DNA of 64,000 nt. Origin: Sinorhizobium sp. 6-70 (GTDB lineage: Bacteria > Pseudomonadota > Alphaproteobacteria > Rhizobiales > Rhizobiaceae). The first letter of the stretch is position 1; each line of letters starts with the position of its first letter. The position numbers and the translations under genes were made by a program. The DNA is taken from the NCBI RefSeq assembly GCF_030124375.1, contig NZ_JASKLS010000003.1, positions 479,337 to 543,336 of the forward strand. Direction: 5' to 3'. The notes below the pieces were generated by a model. The model worked only from the letters and a program-made list of their open reading frames with translations. It was not told where the DNA came from and ran no database searches. Below, in pieces: positions 25,407-34,142 of the stretch.

Positions 25407-26663
25407 CTATGCCGCTTCGATACGCGCGGGCTCGATCGCGTCGATCAGCTCGAGATAGCGTCGTGCCGTCGTATCGATGTCGTCGGGCTGGCGGGCGTTT
25501 GCGGAAAGGCGCTGGCCCAGGGCCGGGTCTTCCGCGAAGCGTCGAATGGCGGATGCCAGCGCGCGCGGATCGTTGGGTGCGACTGTGAGACCATTGACGC
25601 CGTCCTCGATCATCTCGGCCATGCCGCCGATGTTGCTGACGATGACCGGACGACCAAGGGCCTGCGCCTCCTGGATGACCAGTGGCGCGTTCTCCCACCA
25701 GATCGAGGGAACGATCGTGCAGTCGACCGCGGCGATGAGGTCGGCGACATCTTCGCGGCGATAGGGACCGCGCTGCTGCACCACCGGTGCCGTTTCGCCG
25801 AATAAGCGTGCAAGCTCTTCCGTGAACCTTTCGCTCTGGAAGGGAGCACCACCGTGAACGCGCAGCTCGAACGGTACGCGTTCGGCAATGAGCTGTCTCG
25901 CCGCCTCCAGCAGCGCCGGCACGCCCTTCCACGGATTGAGATTGCCGAAATAACCGAAGACGGGTCGGTCTCCATTGATCGGAGGCGCGCTGGCGCGTGC
26001 GTCTCTGCGTGGCAAACCGTTCGGAATGACGCTGATCGCATCTTCATCGAGCCCCCATTCAATGAAACGCTGCCGAAGGAAGCGGCTCGGTGCAACGAAA
26101 CGGTCCACTTCGCGAAGCAGAGCCTTCAGATGACTTTCGCGCAGCACGAACCGGTCGAGGGCGATGTCCTTGAAACAGGCGTGGCAGCGGTCGGGGGTTG
26201 CTTTGTGGCAGAGTTCCTTGCCGGACGTGCGCACCATCAGGCCATCGTGGTGACAGATGGGATAATAGTCGTGCAGTGTCATGACGATCCGGCATTCAGG
26301 CAGTGTGCGGCGGACGATATGCGGGAACTCCGCGCCGAGCAGGAGCAGGTGGTGGATGTGCACCACGTCCGGCCGGAACTCACGCAGCAATTCCGCGAGA
26401 TCGGGAACCACGCCATAGAGATCGATCTGGCTCATGAAGAGCCGGTCGAAGTGACCGGACCACAACAACACTTCATCGCCTGCCGGGCCGATCCCCTGAA
26501 AGCTCGTACCGGGACGCGCTTGGCGATGGATCTGGTTCGTGGCGCCGAGAAAAAGCGTTTCGCAGCCCGCCCGCCGATAGGCGCGGAACAGGTCGTGCGC
26601 GAAGATCTCGGTGCCTCCGGGATGGAGTGCCGGATGGTTATGGGCGGCAACGAGAACACGCAT
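25407..26663 (-). CDS. wgeD: Galactoglucan glycosyltransferase WgeD (ExpE4), GT4
   Basis: A 418-residue GT4 enzyme and paralogue of WgeG: N-terminal AAHNHPALHPGGTE, hinge FGYFGNLNPWKGVPALL, donor site ENAPLVIQEAQALGRPVI and the same cysteine pattern (CHHDGLMV...KELC...RCHACF). The ATG at 26663 was chosen because the in-frame TTG at 26669 would overlap the wgeC stop. Expected to add one sugar of the galactoglucan repeat. It resembles WgeG closely enough to suggest duplication followed by divergence. Confidence 0.82.
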   Translation of the reverse strand: MRVLVAAHNHPALHPGGTEIFAHDLFRAYRRAGCETLFLGATNQIHRQARPGTSFQGIGPAGDEVLLWSGHFDRLFMSQIDLYGVVPDLAELLREFRPDVVHIHHLLLLGAEFPHIVRRTLPECRIVMTLHDYYPICHHDGLMVRTSGKELCHKATPDRCHACFKDIALDRFVLRESHLKALLREVDRFVAPSRFLRQRFIEWGLDEDAISVIPNGLPRRDARASAPPINGDRPVFGYFGNLNPWKGVPALLEAARQLIAERVPFELRVHGGAPFQSERFTEELARLFGETAPVVQQRGPYRREDVADLIAAVDCTIVPSIWWENAPLVIQEAQALGRPVIVSNIGGMAEMIEDGVNGLTVAPNDPRALASAIRRFAEDPALGQRLSANARQPDDIDTTARRYLELIDAIEPARIEAA

Positions 26664-26665
26664 GC

Positions 26666-27511
26666 TCAAGCGCCGTTCCCCCGGTGCTCGGCAACGAAGA
26701 CGTCCTGATAATGATCCGCTGCCTGCCCGCGCCAGGAGCCGAGCGATTTTGTGACGGCTGTGAGGCCGGCCCGGCTGAGGGCACCGTCGAGGAAGCCGTC
26801 GTCGAAACCCACCGCGGCAAGCTGCGGCAGATCGGGCACGAACCAGCAGGGCCCGTCGCCATCGCGCTGAAACCCCAGGCGCGGATCGCGCCTGCCTGTT
26901 TCATTCGCGGCGGCAACCGAGTCGACAACGAAGGCGGTCATGAACAGGCGTCCGCCCGGCCGCAAGAGCCTGCCGATCTCGCTCAGATAGACGAGGACCT
27001 CGTCCGGTGGCAGGTGAGTCACGATCGATGTCATGATGACGAAATCGAAGTGACGATCGGCGTAGGGTAGTCTCAGTGCCTTGCCGCTGATCTTGCCTTG
27101 CGGATTGTAGAGGTCATGCGCGATGTCGACCCGCTGGAACACGAAGTTGGGATAGGCGGGAGTGATGAAACGCCGGCACCAGGCGATACCGCCTTCGACG
27201 GGGTCGATGCCGCTGTAGCGCCCCTTCTCGAAGTCCAGATACTGGGTGAGCGGAACCGCCATCCGACCGATACCACAACCGATGTCGAGCACGCGGCTTT
27301 CCGGTTGCAATCCGCCCATCCGGATGAAGTGGCCCAGGAATTCGGCACCCACCGCCTTGAAGTCACCATCGCCGACGAAGACGCTGTTGGGGGCCGGTTG
27401 CGGCAGGAAGCGGTTGCTGAGGATGCTGCCCAGTAACCACTGAACCCGATCCTCACTGGCGGGAATCGCCGATGCCGGCACGCTCTGTCGACGTAGGGCG
27501 ATCTCGCTCAT
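26666..27511 (-). CDS. wgeC: Galactoglucan cluster SAM-dependent methyltransferase WgeC (ExpE3)
   Basis: A 281-residue class I methyltransferase. The SAM-binding motif I VLDIGCGIGRMAVPL (about residues 74-88) is followed by the motif II/III region LPYADRHFDFVIMTSIVTHL and RLLRPGGRLFM. The ATG overlaps the stop of wgeB (ATGA). The known galactoglucan repeat carries acetyl and pyruvyl groups and no methyl group that I am aware of, so the acceptor is unclear; it could act on a non-repeat sugar at the chain end or on a carrier. Confidence 0.78.
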   Translation of the reverse strand: MSEIALRRQSVPASAIPASEDRVQWLLGSILSNRFLPQPAPNSVFVGDGDFKAVGAEFLGHFIRMGGLQPESRVLDIGCGIGRMAVPLTQYLDFEKGRYSGIDPVEGGIAWCRRFITPAYPNFVFQRVDIAHDLYNPQGKISGKALRLPYADRHFDFVIMTSIVTHLPPDEVLVYLSEIGRLLRPGGRLFMTAFVVDSVAAANETGRRDPRLGFQRDGDGPCWFVPDLPQLAAVGFDDGFLDGALSRAGLTAVTKSLGSWRGQAADHYQDVFVAEHRGNGA

Positions 27512-29787
27512 GCGGCACTCCTTGCTTCCGCGTCGCCGCTGAGGGACGCGATTGTGTCATTGCCGCTGCCGGCAGCCATCAGGTCGGCGATGTCGTCGTT
27601 CCAGCGCTCGGTGTGCAGCCACGAATTGTATTGGCTGGCGACACCGCGCATGTAATCCTGGCTGCGGCGGATCGAGCGGCGCTCAAAATGATAAAGGCAC
27701 GCCGATGGCTCATAGCCGATGTCGTAGCCGCACCGACGGATCTTGAGGCACAGATCGCTGTCCTCGTAATCGCCGATGACATAGTCCTCGGTGTATCCGC
27801 CAACGCGTTCGTAGATATCCCGCCGTGTGACCAGGCACGCGCCGGTAACGCCGGGAACGGAGCGGCGGACCTGCGCCGGCGCATAGTCACCCGGCATGCC
27901 CTTGTGGAAGTGGTGGTTGAGCCACACGCCGTGCCGGTCGCGCGCAAAGTAAAGCCCGGCATGCTGCAGCGAACCGTCCTCGAAGAGGAGCTTCGGACCG
28001 ACGGCGCCGAGCCCTTTCTGTTCCATGAGCGGCCGTATGAGCGCCTGCAACCAACCGGTTGCCGTGGGCACGACGTCGGAATTGAGCATCACGAGCATCG
28101 TGCCTCGCGCGAAGCGCGCACCGGCGTTGCAGGCTCGTGCATAGCCGCCATTGCGGTTCATGACCACGAGCTTCATCGGTAGGCCGTGGAGGAGATGGAA
28201 GCCGCCAAGCAGATGTTCCGTCTCGTCCTGGATCTCGGGGGAATCCAGCACGTAGATGATTTCCGCGTTGCGCGCGAGCCAGGGATCGGTCGCCATGCCG
28301 GAGAGCTGAAAGCGCAGGAAATCGAGAACCCGGTAAAGCGGCACGACAATCGAGACCATCGGTGCCTGCTGCGGCAGGCCGTAGTCCTTCGTGTAGTCGA
28401 CGTCTATTGTCCTGCCCAACCTCCGTTCCACATCCTGCAGAGCGGGCGCAAGTATCGTGCGGAAGGCTTGGTCGATGGCGTGCTGCGGCGGGACTGCGCG
28501 CAGGATGCGATTGCGTTGCGTCGTAGGCTCGAAGGGCTGTGGCTTCGGCACGAGGGGTTTCACTGCGCCGGAGGCGAGGCGCATCTGGAAGCGCGGCTGG
28601 AGGAGGGCGCCCAACGGCTCATTGAGCGGCAGCCAGGCGACAAAACCGGTCACGTCGGTTCTCGAGTTCTCGTCGGTTCCACGCGCCCAGGCGGGAAACT
28701 CATACCAATTGCCGTCGAGCGGCATCACCGTGCCGTCCTCTTTCAGGTAATCGACTCCGGCGAGAATACCTGTCGGGTCTCGTGACCAGCCGCCCGCGAG
28801 CAGGCCGCCTGAAAGGGCGAGAGCAAGATCGACCTCCGCGGCGGGATGCATCGGGGATTTGCCGACCTGCCGCGAAGGCAGCGGGGCTCGAAGCTGCAGG
28901 TCGACTGCCATCGCCGCACCGCCCTCCGGCATGCCTGACAGTGAGCGTACGACAAACTCCCGAAGATCGGGTGCGCGGCCGCCTTCGCTCCACCAGGCTT
29001 GGAGGTTCGGATAGCGGGGGTTGCCGCGTGCCACTTCCCGGACCGCAATGCCCCTTTTGCCCTGCAGGACCAAGGAGTGGGGAAGCCTCGCACATTCGAC
29101 GATCAAGTGGCACGGCCGCAGGTTCTTGTCCCCTCGGCCGCTGACAAGAAACTGCGAGGTCAGCGGCAGCACGGCGTTCGGGCCCAAGCCATAGACCGCG
29201 CTGATCTCGCCGAAATCAGGACTGATTGCGGTCTCGACAAGGTATCGGCCTTCAGCGACGGGGCAGGCGACCTTGGCGAGCCTCGGCCGTGAGGCGAGCG
29301 CGTGAAGTGCGTCCTCAACGACGCCGACGAAAAGCGGGTCCCCGGAAAGTCGGAACGCACTTCGCCAGGCCGTTAGAAGATTGCTCAGGAACTTGATGCA
29401 GCCCTCCGGCGCAATGTCGGCAAAAAGGGCCTCGACGTCGAAGGGGGGCAGTTCACCGATGGGCCTCAGCATAACCGTTTGAAGGCGGCCGCTCTCGGTT
29501 GAGATCTGCGCGGGGGCCGGTTGCTTGCCGGGGCGCATGGCCCAGAGGATGCGATGGCCGCCGGTGACAAGCGAAAGGGTGGTGCTCACAAGCGGGACCG
29601 GTTGGTCATGCATGACGAGCGTGCACTTGGCTGCGGACAGCAACCTGGCAGGAACATCAAGGATCAATACGGCTACATCGGAGCCGAGCCGAAAGGCCTT
29701 CGCGTCGTCGTAAACAACGCTGGCGCCTTTCGTGCGGTCGTCGAACGTCACACGCCACTCCTCTGGACGGATTGCAGAAGATGGCAC
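27508..29787 (-). CDS. wgeB: Galactoglucan glycosyltransferase WgeB (ExpE2), GT2
   Basis: A 759-residue protein with a C-terminal GT-A domain: VSIVVPLYR near residue 470, NRNGGYARACNAG, the DxD-like LNSDVVP, and GDYEDSDLCLKIRRCGYDIGYEP. The N-terminal ~440 residues are beta-rich and resemble parts of WgeF. The start is GTG at 29787, 36 bases after wgeA. It transfers a sugar in galactoglucan assembly, and as the first synthesis gene after the secreted wgeA it shares the wgeA promoter. Confidence 0.82.
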   Translation of the reverse strand: MPSSAIRPEEWRVTFDDRTKGASVVYDDAKAFRLGSDVAVLILDVPARLLSAAKCTLVMHDQPVPLVSTTLSLVTGGHRILWAMRPGKQPAPAQISTESGRLQTVMLRPIGELPPFDVEALFADIAPEGCIKFLSNLLTAWRSAFRLSGDPLFVGVVEDALHALASRPRLAKVACPVAEGRYLVETAISPDFGEISAVYGLGPNAVLPLTSQFLVSGRGDKNLRPCHLIVECARLPHSLVLQGKRGIAVREVARGNPRYPNLQAWWSEGGRAPDLREFVVRSLSGMPEGGAAMAVDLQLRAPLPSRQVGKSPMHPAAEVDLALALSGGLLAGGWSRDPTGILAGVDYLKEDGTVMPLDGNWYEFPAWARGTDENSRTDVTGFVAWLPLNEPLGALLQPRFQMRLASGAVKPLVPKPQPFEPTTQRNRILRAVPPQHAIDQAFRTILAPALQDVERRLGRTIDVDYTKDYGLPQQAPMVSIVVPLYRVLDFLRFQLSGMATDPWLARNAEIIYVLDSPEIQDETEHLLGGFHLLHGLPMKLVVMNRNGGYARACNAGARFARGTMLVMLNSDVVPTATGWLQALIRPLMEQKGLGAVGPKLLFEDGSLQHAGLYFARDRHGVWLNHHFHKGMPGDYAPAQVRRSVPGVTGACLVTRRDIYERVGGYTEDYVIGDYEDSDLCLKIRRCGYDIGYEPSACLYHFERRSIRRSQDYMRGVASQYNSWLHTERWNDDIADLMAAGSGNDTIASLSGDAEARSAA

Positions 29788-29823
29788 GCCCCGCGGGAGG
29801 AGGCAGGGCGCGCCCGTTCAAAC

Positions 29824-30483
29824 TCAGTGGATGGTGAAATAGTTTCCGGGATGAGCCTGAATGTCTTCGGCGTCCGCGTTCACCAGCGTCAACGTGTCGC
29901 CATGGCCGAGGTCGATCACGACATTGCCGCCGACCTGGGTGATGCGCGAAGCCAGGTCCTCGGGCGCGGTGACGTCTAGCCCGTTGATGCCCTTGGCGAT
30001 CTGCAGCACGTCCTCGCCGGGGGTGAAGTCGAGGATGACGTCGTTGCCGCCACCGCCATCGAAAACGAAGACATCGCTGCCCTGACCGCCGACCAGGAGG
30101 TCGTTGCCTTCGCCGCCATTGATGATGTCGTTGCCGGCGCCACCGTAGAGCAGGTCGCTGCCCTTGCCGCCGACGAGGAAGTCGTTGCCTTCGCCGCCGA
30201 GAAGGATGTCGTTGCCCTTGTCGCCGTCGAGCAGGTCGTCGCCCGCTCCGCCTACCAGGTTGTCGTTGCCCTTCTCACCATAGAGAAGATCTGTGCCTTC
30301 GCCGCCGAAAACTGTGTCGTTTCCGTCGCCGCCGAACAGCAAGTCGTCACCTCCGTCACCGAAGATGATGTCGTGCCCCTTGCCTCCGTTGACGAAATCA
30401 TCACCGCCGTGGGCGCGAATGAAATCGTCAAAGCGAGAGCCAAACAGGGCGTCGTCGTATGCGCCGCCTTCCAAAGTGGCCAT
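29824..30483 (-). CDS. wgeA: Secreted RTX calcium-binding protein WgeA (ExpE1)
   Basis: A 219-residue acidic protein consisting mostly of tandem GGxGxDxxx nonapeptides (about a dozen), which form calcium-binding parallel beta-rolls. A C-terminal, non-repeat segment (ITQVGGNVVIDLGHGDTLTL) is the usual uncleaved type I secretion signal. There is no Sec signal peptide. The ATG at 30483 has GAGGAG eight bases upstream; the in-frame ATG at 30513 was rejected. The adjacent wgdA/wgdB type I system would export it. In S. meliloti the orthologue is secreted through ExpD1/ExpD2 and needed for galactoglucan production. Confidence 0.9.
   Translation of the reverse strand: MATLEGGAYDDALFGSRFDDFIRAHGGDDFVNGGKGHDIIFGDGGDDLLFGGDGNDTVFGGEGTDLLYGEKGNDNLVGGAGDDLLDGDKGNDILLGGEGNDFLVGGKGSDLLYGGAGNDIINGGEGNDLLVGGQGSDVFVFDGGGGNDVILDFTPGEDVLQIAKGINGLDVTAPEDLASRITQVGGNVVIDLGHGDTLTLVNADAEDIQAHPGNYFTIH
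30030..30430 (-). repeat. Tandem RTX nonapeptide-coding repeats in wgeA
   Basis: The DNA shows a 27-base periodicity that encodes GGxGxDxxx units, for example GGDGNDTVF, GGAGDDLLD and GGEGNDLLV. It is an internal coding repeat of wgeA, not a CRISPR array. Such repeats can change in number by slippage or recombination. Confidence 0.85.
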
Positions 30484-30645
30484 CTGCTTACTCCTCTTCG
30501 TCGTTTGATGCATGCATCATCGGCAGGGAGCCGAGATTGCGTGCCGGAGTGTGCATCGCAAAAAACGGGAAGGCAACATCCAGAACACCAATAAATCCAT
30601 GTGGTTTCGACACTATTTTCGTATTTTTTTTGAAGAGTTGGAGCA

Positions 30646-30663
30646 TGTGCCAATATTGGCACA
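30646..30663. promoter_or_regulatory. 18-bp perfect palindrome upstream of wgeA
   Basis: TGTGCCAATATTGGCACA is a perfect inverted repeat in the AT-rich 276-bp region between wgdB and wgeA, about 165 bases before the wgeA start. Its right part, TGGCACAATA, recurs at 34034-34043 in the wgdA-wggR promoter region. It probably binds an exp-locus regulator such as WggR. A TTTTTGAAG half-site like the boxes near wggR and wgaA lies at about 30625-30633. Confidence 0.65.
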
Positions 30664-30759
30664 ATATATTTTTAGGAGTTATTATTATCGCAATGCCTGT
30701 AAATCGGTTCAAAATTCCAAGTAATTTGTGCGATGCAATCGTCGCGATCGGAATGTCCG

Positions 30760-32184
30760 TCAATCTTCCCGGAATGCCCGGTTGAAGCTGTCGGTGACCG
30801 GAGAAACGAGATAGTCGATTGCCGAACGGGGCCTGTGCACGATCAGCACCTCGGCGGGCATGCCGGGATAGAGGCGGATATCGGGATTGGCGGCGAGGGA
30901 CTCCGGCGCAACCTCGGCACGCGCCACGAAGTAGGAGACGTCGGACTTCTCATCCACCGATTGGTCGGCCGCGATATAGGTGATCTTGCCGTCGAGCGGC
31001 AGATGGGTACGCTGATTATAGGCCGTCAGGCGGATCTGTGTCTTCGAGCCGATGGTTATGCTGTCGATGTCGCGCGTGCTGACGTGCATTTCCACAAGCA
31101 ATGGCTCATCCTCGGGGACGATGTCGAGCAGGGGCTGGCCGGGGGTGACTGCGCTGCCGGGCGTCCGCAGTTGGATGTTGGCAATGACGCCTGGCTGGGG
31201 AGAGCGGATCTCGAGGCGGCGCAGGACGTCCTCCGCAGCGATCATTCGCTCCTCGACGTCCGCGAGTTCGAGCCGTGCCGTGGTGATCTCCCCGGCGATC
31301 TCCGCCTGGAAGTCGCTTTCTATCCCGGTCAGCGCGAGCTCGGCGCCGGCCATCGCTTTTTCCGCCTGGGCCTTGTCACCGGCAACTTCGCCGCGCGTTG
31401 CGGCAAGTTCGCTGAGCCTTGCGTCGATCTCGATGAGCTTCGAGCGCTGGGCAAATGCCTTATCGACGAGGGTTGCGATTGCTGTGCGCTGCTCGTTCAT
31501 AAGCTCGATCTGGCGCTCGGTCGCCTGGAGCTGCGCGGCGAGCGACTTGGCCTTCTCGGAATATTCCTCGATGGTCTTGCGCTGGATCTCTATCTTTCCC
31601 TTCTTGGCTTCGCGGCGTTTCTCGAAGAACGCTGTTTCCGCCATGACGGCGTCGTGGGCGGCCGTGTCGCCCGTGCGGACGAGTTCGACCGGGAAGTTGA
31701 TCTTCGTTGCCTCCGCCTGCTCGGACCGGAGGCGCGCGAGCTTTGCTACCAGGCCGACGCGCCGGCTTTGCAGCGCCTGGAGATCGGAGCGGGCACGCGT
31801 GTCCTCGAGCTTGATGACCGGTTGCCCGGCAGCAACGTGATCGCCCTCCTGAACCAGGACGCGGCTCAGGACGCCGCCTTCGAAATGGCTGATCGTCTTG
31901 CGCTTGGAGTCGACGACGATGGTGCCGCTGCTCACCGAGGCGCTGCTGAGCTCGGTCGAGAACGCCCAGCCGAAAAATCCGCCGAACGCGACCAGGATCG
32001 TTGTCAGCCCCGCAATGACGAGGCGCCGAATGGGCGAACGGGGATGGTCCTCCGACAGGTCGGGTTCCGTCGCGGCCGGGGAAGGCGGCGTGCCTGCGCG
32101 GACCGGCAGGCGGCGTTCCGGATTGTCGGTCTTGACGGGGAACTGCGCATCCAGGCGAACGGGCAGGATCGGTTCTTTCATCAT
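30760..32184 (-). CDS. wgdB: Type I secretion membrane fusion protein WgdB (ExpD2), HlyD family
   Basis: A 474-residue periplasmic adaptor: a cytoplasmic N-terminus, one membrane span at about residues 53-75 (LVIAGLTTILVAFGGFFGWAF), a split lipoyl/barrel-sandwich domain (VLVQEGDHVAAGQPVIKLED and the matching half near IRSPQPGVIANI), and a long alpha-hairpin coiled coil. This is the HlyD/PrtE plan. Its ATG shares one base with the wgdA stop (TGATG). It connects the ABC exporter WgdA with an outer-membrane TolC-like channel encoded elsewhere. Confidence 0.88.
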   Translation of the reverse strand: MMKEPILPVRLDAQFPVKTDNPERRLPVRAGTPPSPAATEPDLSEDHPRSPIRRLVIAGLTTILVAFGGFFGWAFSTELSSASVSSGTIVVDSKRKTISHFEGGVLSRVLVQEGDHVAAGQPVIKLEDTRARSDLQALQSRRVGLVAKLARLRSEQAEATKINFPVELVRTGDTAAHDAVMAETAFFEKRREAKKGKIEIQRKTIEEYSEKAKSLAAQLQATERQIELMNEQRTAIATLVDKAFAQRSKLIEIDARLSELAATRGEVAGDKAQAEKAMAGAELALTGIESDFQAEIAGEITTARLELADVEERMIAAEDVLRRLEIRSPQPGVIANIQLRTPGSAVTPGQPLLDIVPEDEPLLVEMHVSTRDIDSITIGSKTQIRLTAYNQRTHLPLDGKITYIAADQSVDEKSDVSYFVARAEVAPESLAANPDIRLYPGMPAEVLIVHRPRSAIDYLVSPVTDSFNRAFRED

Positions 32185-33950
32185 CAGGCAGTACCTTCGC
32201 GTCGTGTTTCGCCTGGCATCATGGAAGCGACAACGTCGGTGCGCGGGCCGAACTGGCTGATCCGGCCGCCTTCCAGCACCAGCAATTTGTCGGCGACCTG
32301 CATGATGGCCGGCCTGTGAGCGATGAGGATGACGATGGCGCCGTCGCGGCGCGCGTCTTCGACCGCGCGGATGAGCGCCCGCTCGCCGATCGCATCGAGA
32401 TTGGCATTGGGCTCGTCGAGGACGATGAGGCGTGGGCGGCCGTAAAGGCACCGGGCGAGCGCGATGCGCTGCCTTTGTCCTCCGGAAAGGGTCAACTGGC
32501 CTTCGCCCACCGGCGTATCATAGCCGAGCGGCAGGCGCCCGATCATGTCGTGGACGTCGGCGAGCCGTGACGCCTCCAGCACCTTGTAAGGATCACTTTC
32601 TTCCATGCGGGCGATGTTTTCCCGGATCGTCCCCTCGAGGAGGGAAACGGACTGCGGAAGATAGCCCGCTACCTTTCCAAATGAACTGCGCTCCCAGAGA
32701 TAGACATTGTTGCCGTCCAGGAAGACGCCACCCGCCGTGGGCCTCAGGATGCCGACGAGCAGCCGCGCCAGGGTGGACTTGCCGGCGGCGGAGGGGCCAA
32801 CGATCCCCAGGACCTCCCCGGGTGAGAGCGCAAAGGAGATGCCCTTGATGATCGGCACGTCGATGCCGGGAGCGGCGTAGACCAACTTGTCCACGACCAG
32901 GTCGCCTTCGGAGCGCGGCGTCGGCATGGTCTGGCGGATCGCGAGGTTTTCATTGAGCGCAGCCTCGATCCGGCGCCAGCCGGCGATGGCCAGGACCCAT
33001 TGTCGCCAGTTCTCGATGACGGAATCGAAAGGCAGGAGAAGGCGCCCGACAAGAATGGTGGTCGCCATCATCGCGCCGGGGGAGATCTCCTGCTTCATCA
33101 CGAGCAGGGCGCCCGCGGCGAGCGATATCATCTGAATGGCAAAGCGCAGGCTACGGGTGATCGAGGCCATCGCCCTGCTTCTGATTCCGCTGGCTTCCAG
33201 CACGCTGAGCGCGTGCAGCTGTGCGGAGCGCCACTTTTTCGCGAGCGCTGGCAACATCCCCATCGCCTCTATCGCCTCGGCGTGGCGTAATGTCGCACCT
33301 ATCTTCGAGACTGCCTCAATATTAGCCTGGCCTGCCTCTTTCATGAGCCGCCGGGTCAGAAGGTCGTTCAGGAGGCCGCAGCAGAGAAGCACCGTCACCG
33401 AAATCGCGCCAACCACCCCGAAGAGTGGGTGCAGCAGAAAAAGAACGCCCAGAAATATGGGTGACCAGGCAGCGTCCAGGGGAGCGCTGACCGCCGACGA
33501 GGTCAGAAAACCGCGCAGCTCGGTCAGGTCCCTAAGCGACTGCGTCGCCCGCGCAAGCCCTTGATCGGCAGAGGCTTGCACCGCCGCGGTGAGCACCGGC
33601 AGGTTGAGCCAGCGCACCACGGCACTGCCCATGGCCTGAAAGGTCAGGGCACGGATAAAATCGAGCACGCCGAGAACGACAAGTGCGCCGAGTGCCAGGA
33701 TCGTCAGCATCACCAGCGAGTCCATGCTCTGGCTATTCAACACCCTGTCATGTACCTGCATCATGTAGAGGGGCATCGTTAGTTGCAGGAGGTTGATACA
33801 GGCGCTTAGCAAAGCTGCATAAATAAGCGTCACAACGAAAACGCGACGAGCTCGCAAGACTAGCAGCCTTGGGTTGATTGTTCCGTTTTGCACCGGATTT
33901 GCACTGATTTGGCCCTTGCTAATCATTTGATTCGGAACAGTATTACGCAT
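32184..33950 (-). CDS. wgdA: Type I secretion ABC exporter WgdA (ExpD1), PrtD-like
   Basis: A 588-residue half-transporter: an N-terminal membrane domain (about residues 30-330) and an ATPase domain with Walker A GPSAAGKST (385-393), LSGGQRQR signature and LIVLDEPNANLD Walker B. No N-terminal peptidase domain, consistent with RTX-type rather than bacteriocin-type export. It is divergent from wggR, 192 bp away, and coupled with wgdB. Together with WgdB it should export WgeA. Confidence 0.88.
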   Translation of the reverse strand: MRNTVPNQMISKGQISANPVQNGTINPRLLVLRARRVFVVTLIYAALLSACINLLQLTMPLYMMQVHDRVLNSQSMDSLVMLTILALGALVVLGVLDFIRALTFQAMGSAVVRWLNLPVLTAAVQASADQGLARATQSLRDLTELRGFLTSSAVSAPLDAAWSPIFLGVLFLLHPLFGVVGAISVTVLLCCGLLNDLLTRRLMKEAGQANIEAVSKIGATLRHAEAIEAMGMLPALAKKWRSAQLHALSVLEASGIRSRAMASITRSLRFAIQMISLAAGALLVMKQEISPGAMMATTILVGRLLLPFDSVIENWRQWVLAIAGWRRIEAALNENLAIRQTMPTPRSEGDLVVDKLVYAAPGIDVPIIKGISFALSPGEVLGIVGPSAAGKSTLARLLVGILRPTAGGVFLDGNNVYLWERSSFGKVAGYLPQSVSLLEGTIRENIARMEESDPYKVLEASRLADVHDMIGRLPLGYDTPVGEGQLTLSGGQRQRIALARCLYGRPRLIVLDEPNANLDAIGERALIRAVEDARRDGAIVILIAHRPAIMQVADKLLVLEGGRISQFGPRTDVVASMMPGETRREGTA

Positions 33951-34033
33951 CGGCGATTTTCCGGATAAGAGGTGTATGCGAGGTCGCGATCTGGGTCAGA
34001 TTCACTCAAATCACAGTATTGCTGCGATCAGTG

Positions 34034-34043
34034 TGGCACAATA
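34034..34043. promoter_or_regulatory. Half-site TGGCACAATA in the wgdA-wggR promoter region
   Basis: This 10-base block is identical to the right arm of the palindrome upstream of wgeA (30657-30666). The match between two promoter regions of the same regulon suggests a shared regulator. Confidence 0.4.
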
Positions 34044-34096
34044 AAGATCGCTTGCTCAAGATCAGGAATTCGGGGGCAGGGGCGTCACGAAATTTG

Positions 34097-34140
34097 CTTC
34101 AATTTTTGAAGTAAATTCCCGAATTTTGAAGTAAATTCCC
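34097..34140. promoter_or_regulatory. CTTCAA-N3-TTGAAG box and 20-bp-spaced direct repeat before wggR
   Basis: CTTCAATTTTTGAAG (34097-34111) is a 6-3-6 perfect inverted repeat. The block TTTTGAAGTAAATTCCC occurs twice, at 34104-34120 and 34124-34140, exactly 20 bases (about two helical turns) apart, ending just before the wggR start. The same box recurs at the 3' end of wgcA upstream of wgaA. Palindromes of this size are typical MarR-family sites, so this is a likely WggR autoregulatory site. Confidence 0.6.
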
Positions 34141-34142
34141 CA

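Noticed and set aside
30030..30430. Regular short repeats that could suggest a CRISPR array
   Set aside because: The 27-base periodicity is in frame with wgeA and encodes GGxGxDxxx RTX units; there are no spacers of constant length between identical repeats.
30733..32319. Long plus-strand reading frame of 528 codons
   Set aside because: It mirrors wgdB on the opposite strand and has no recognisable domain, while wgdB has all HlyD-family features.
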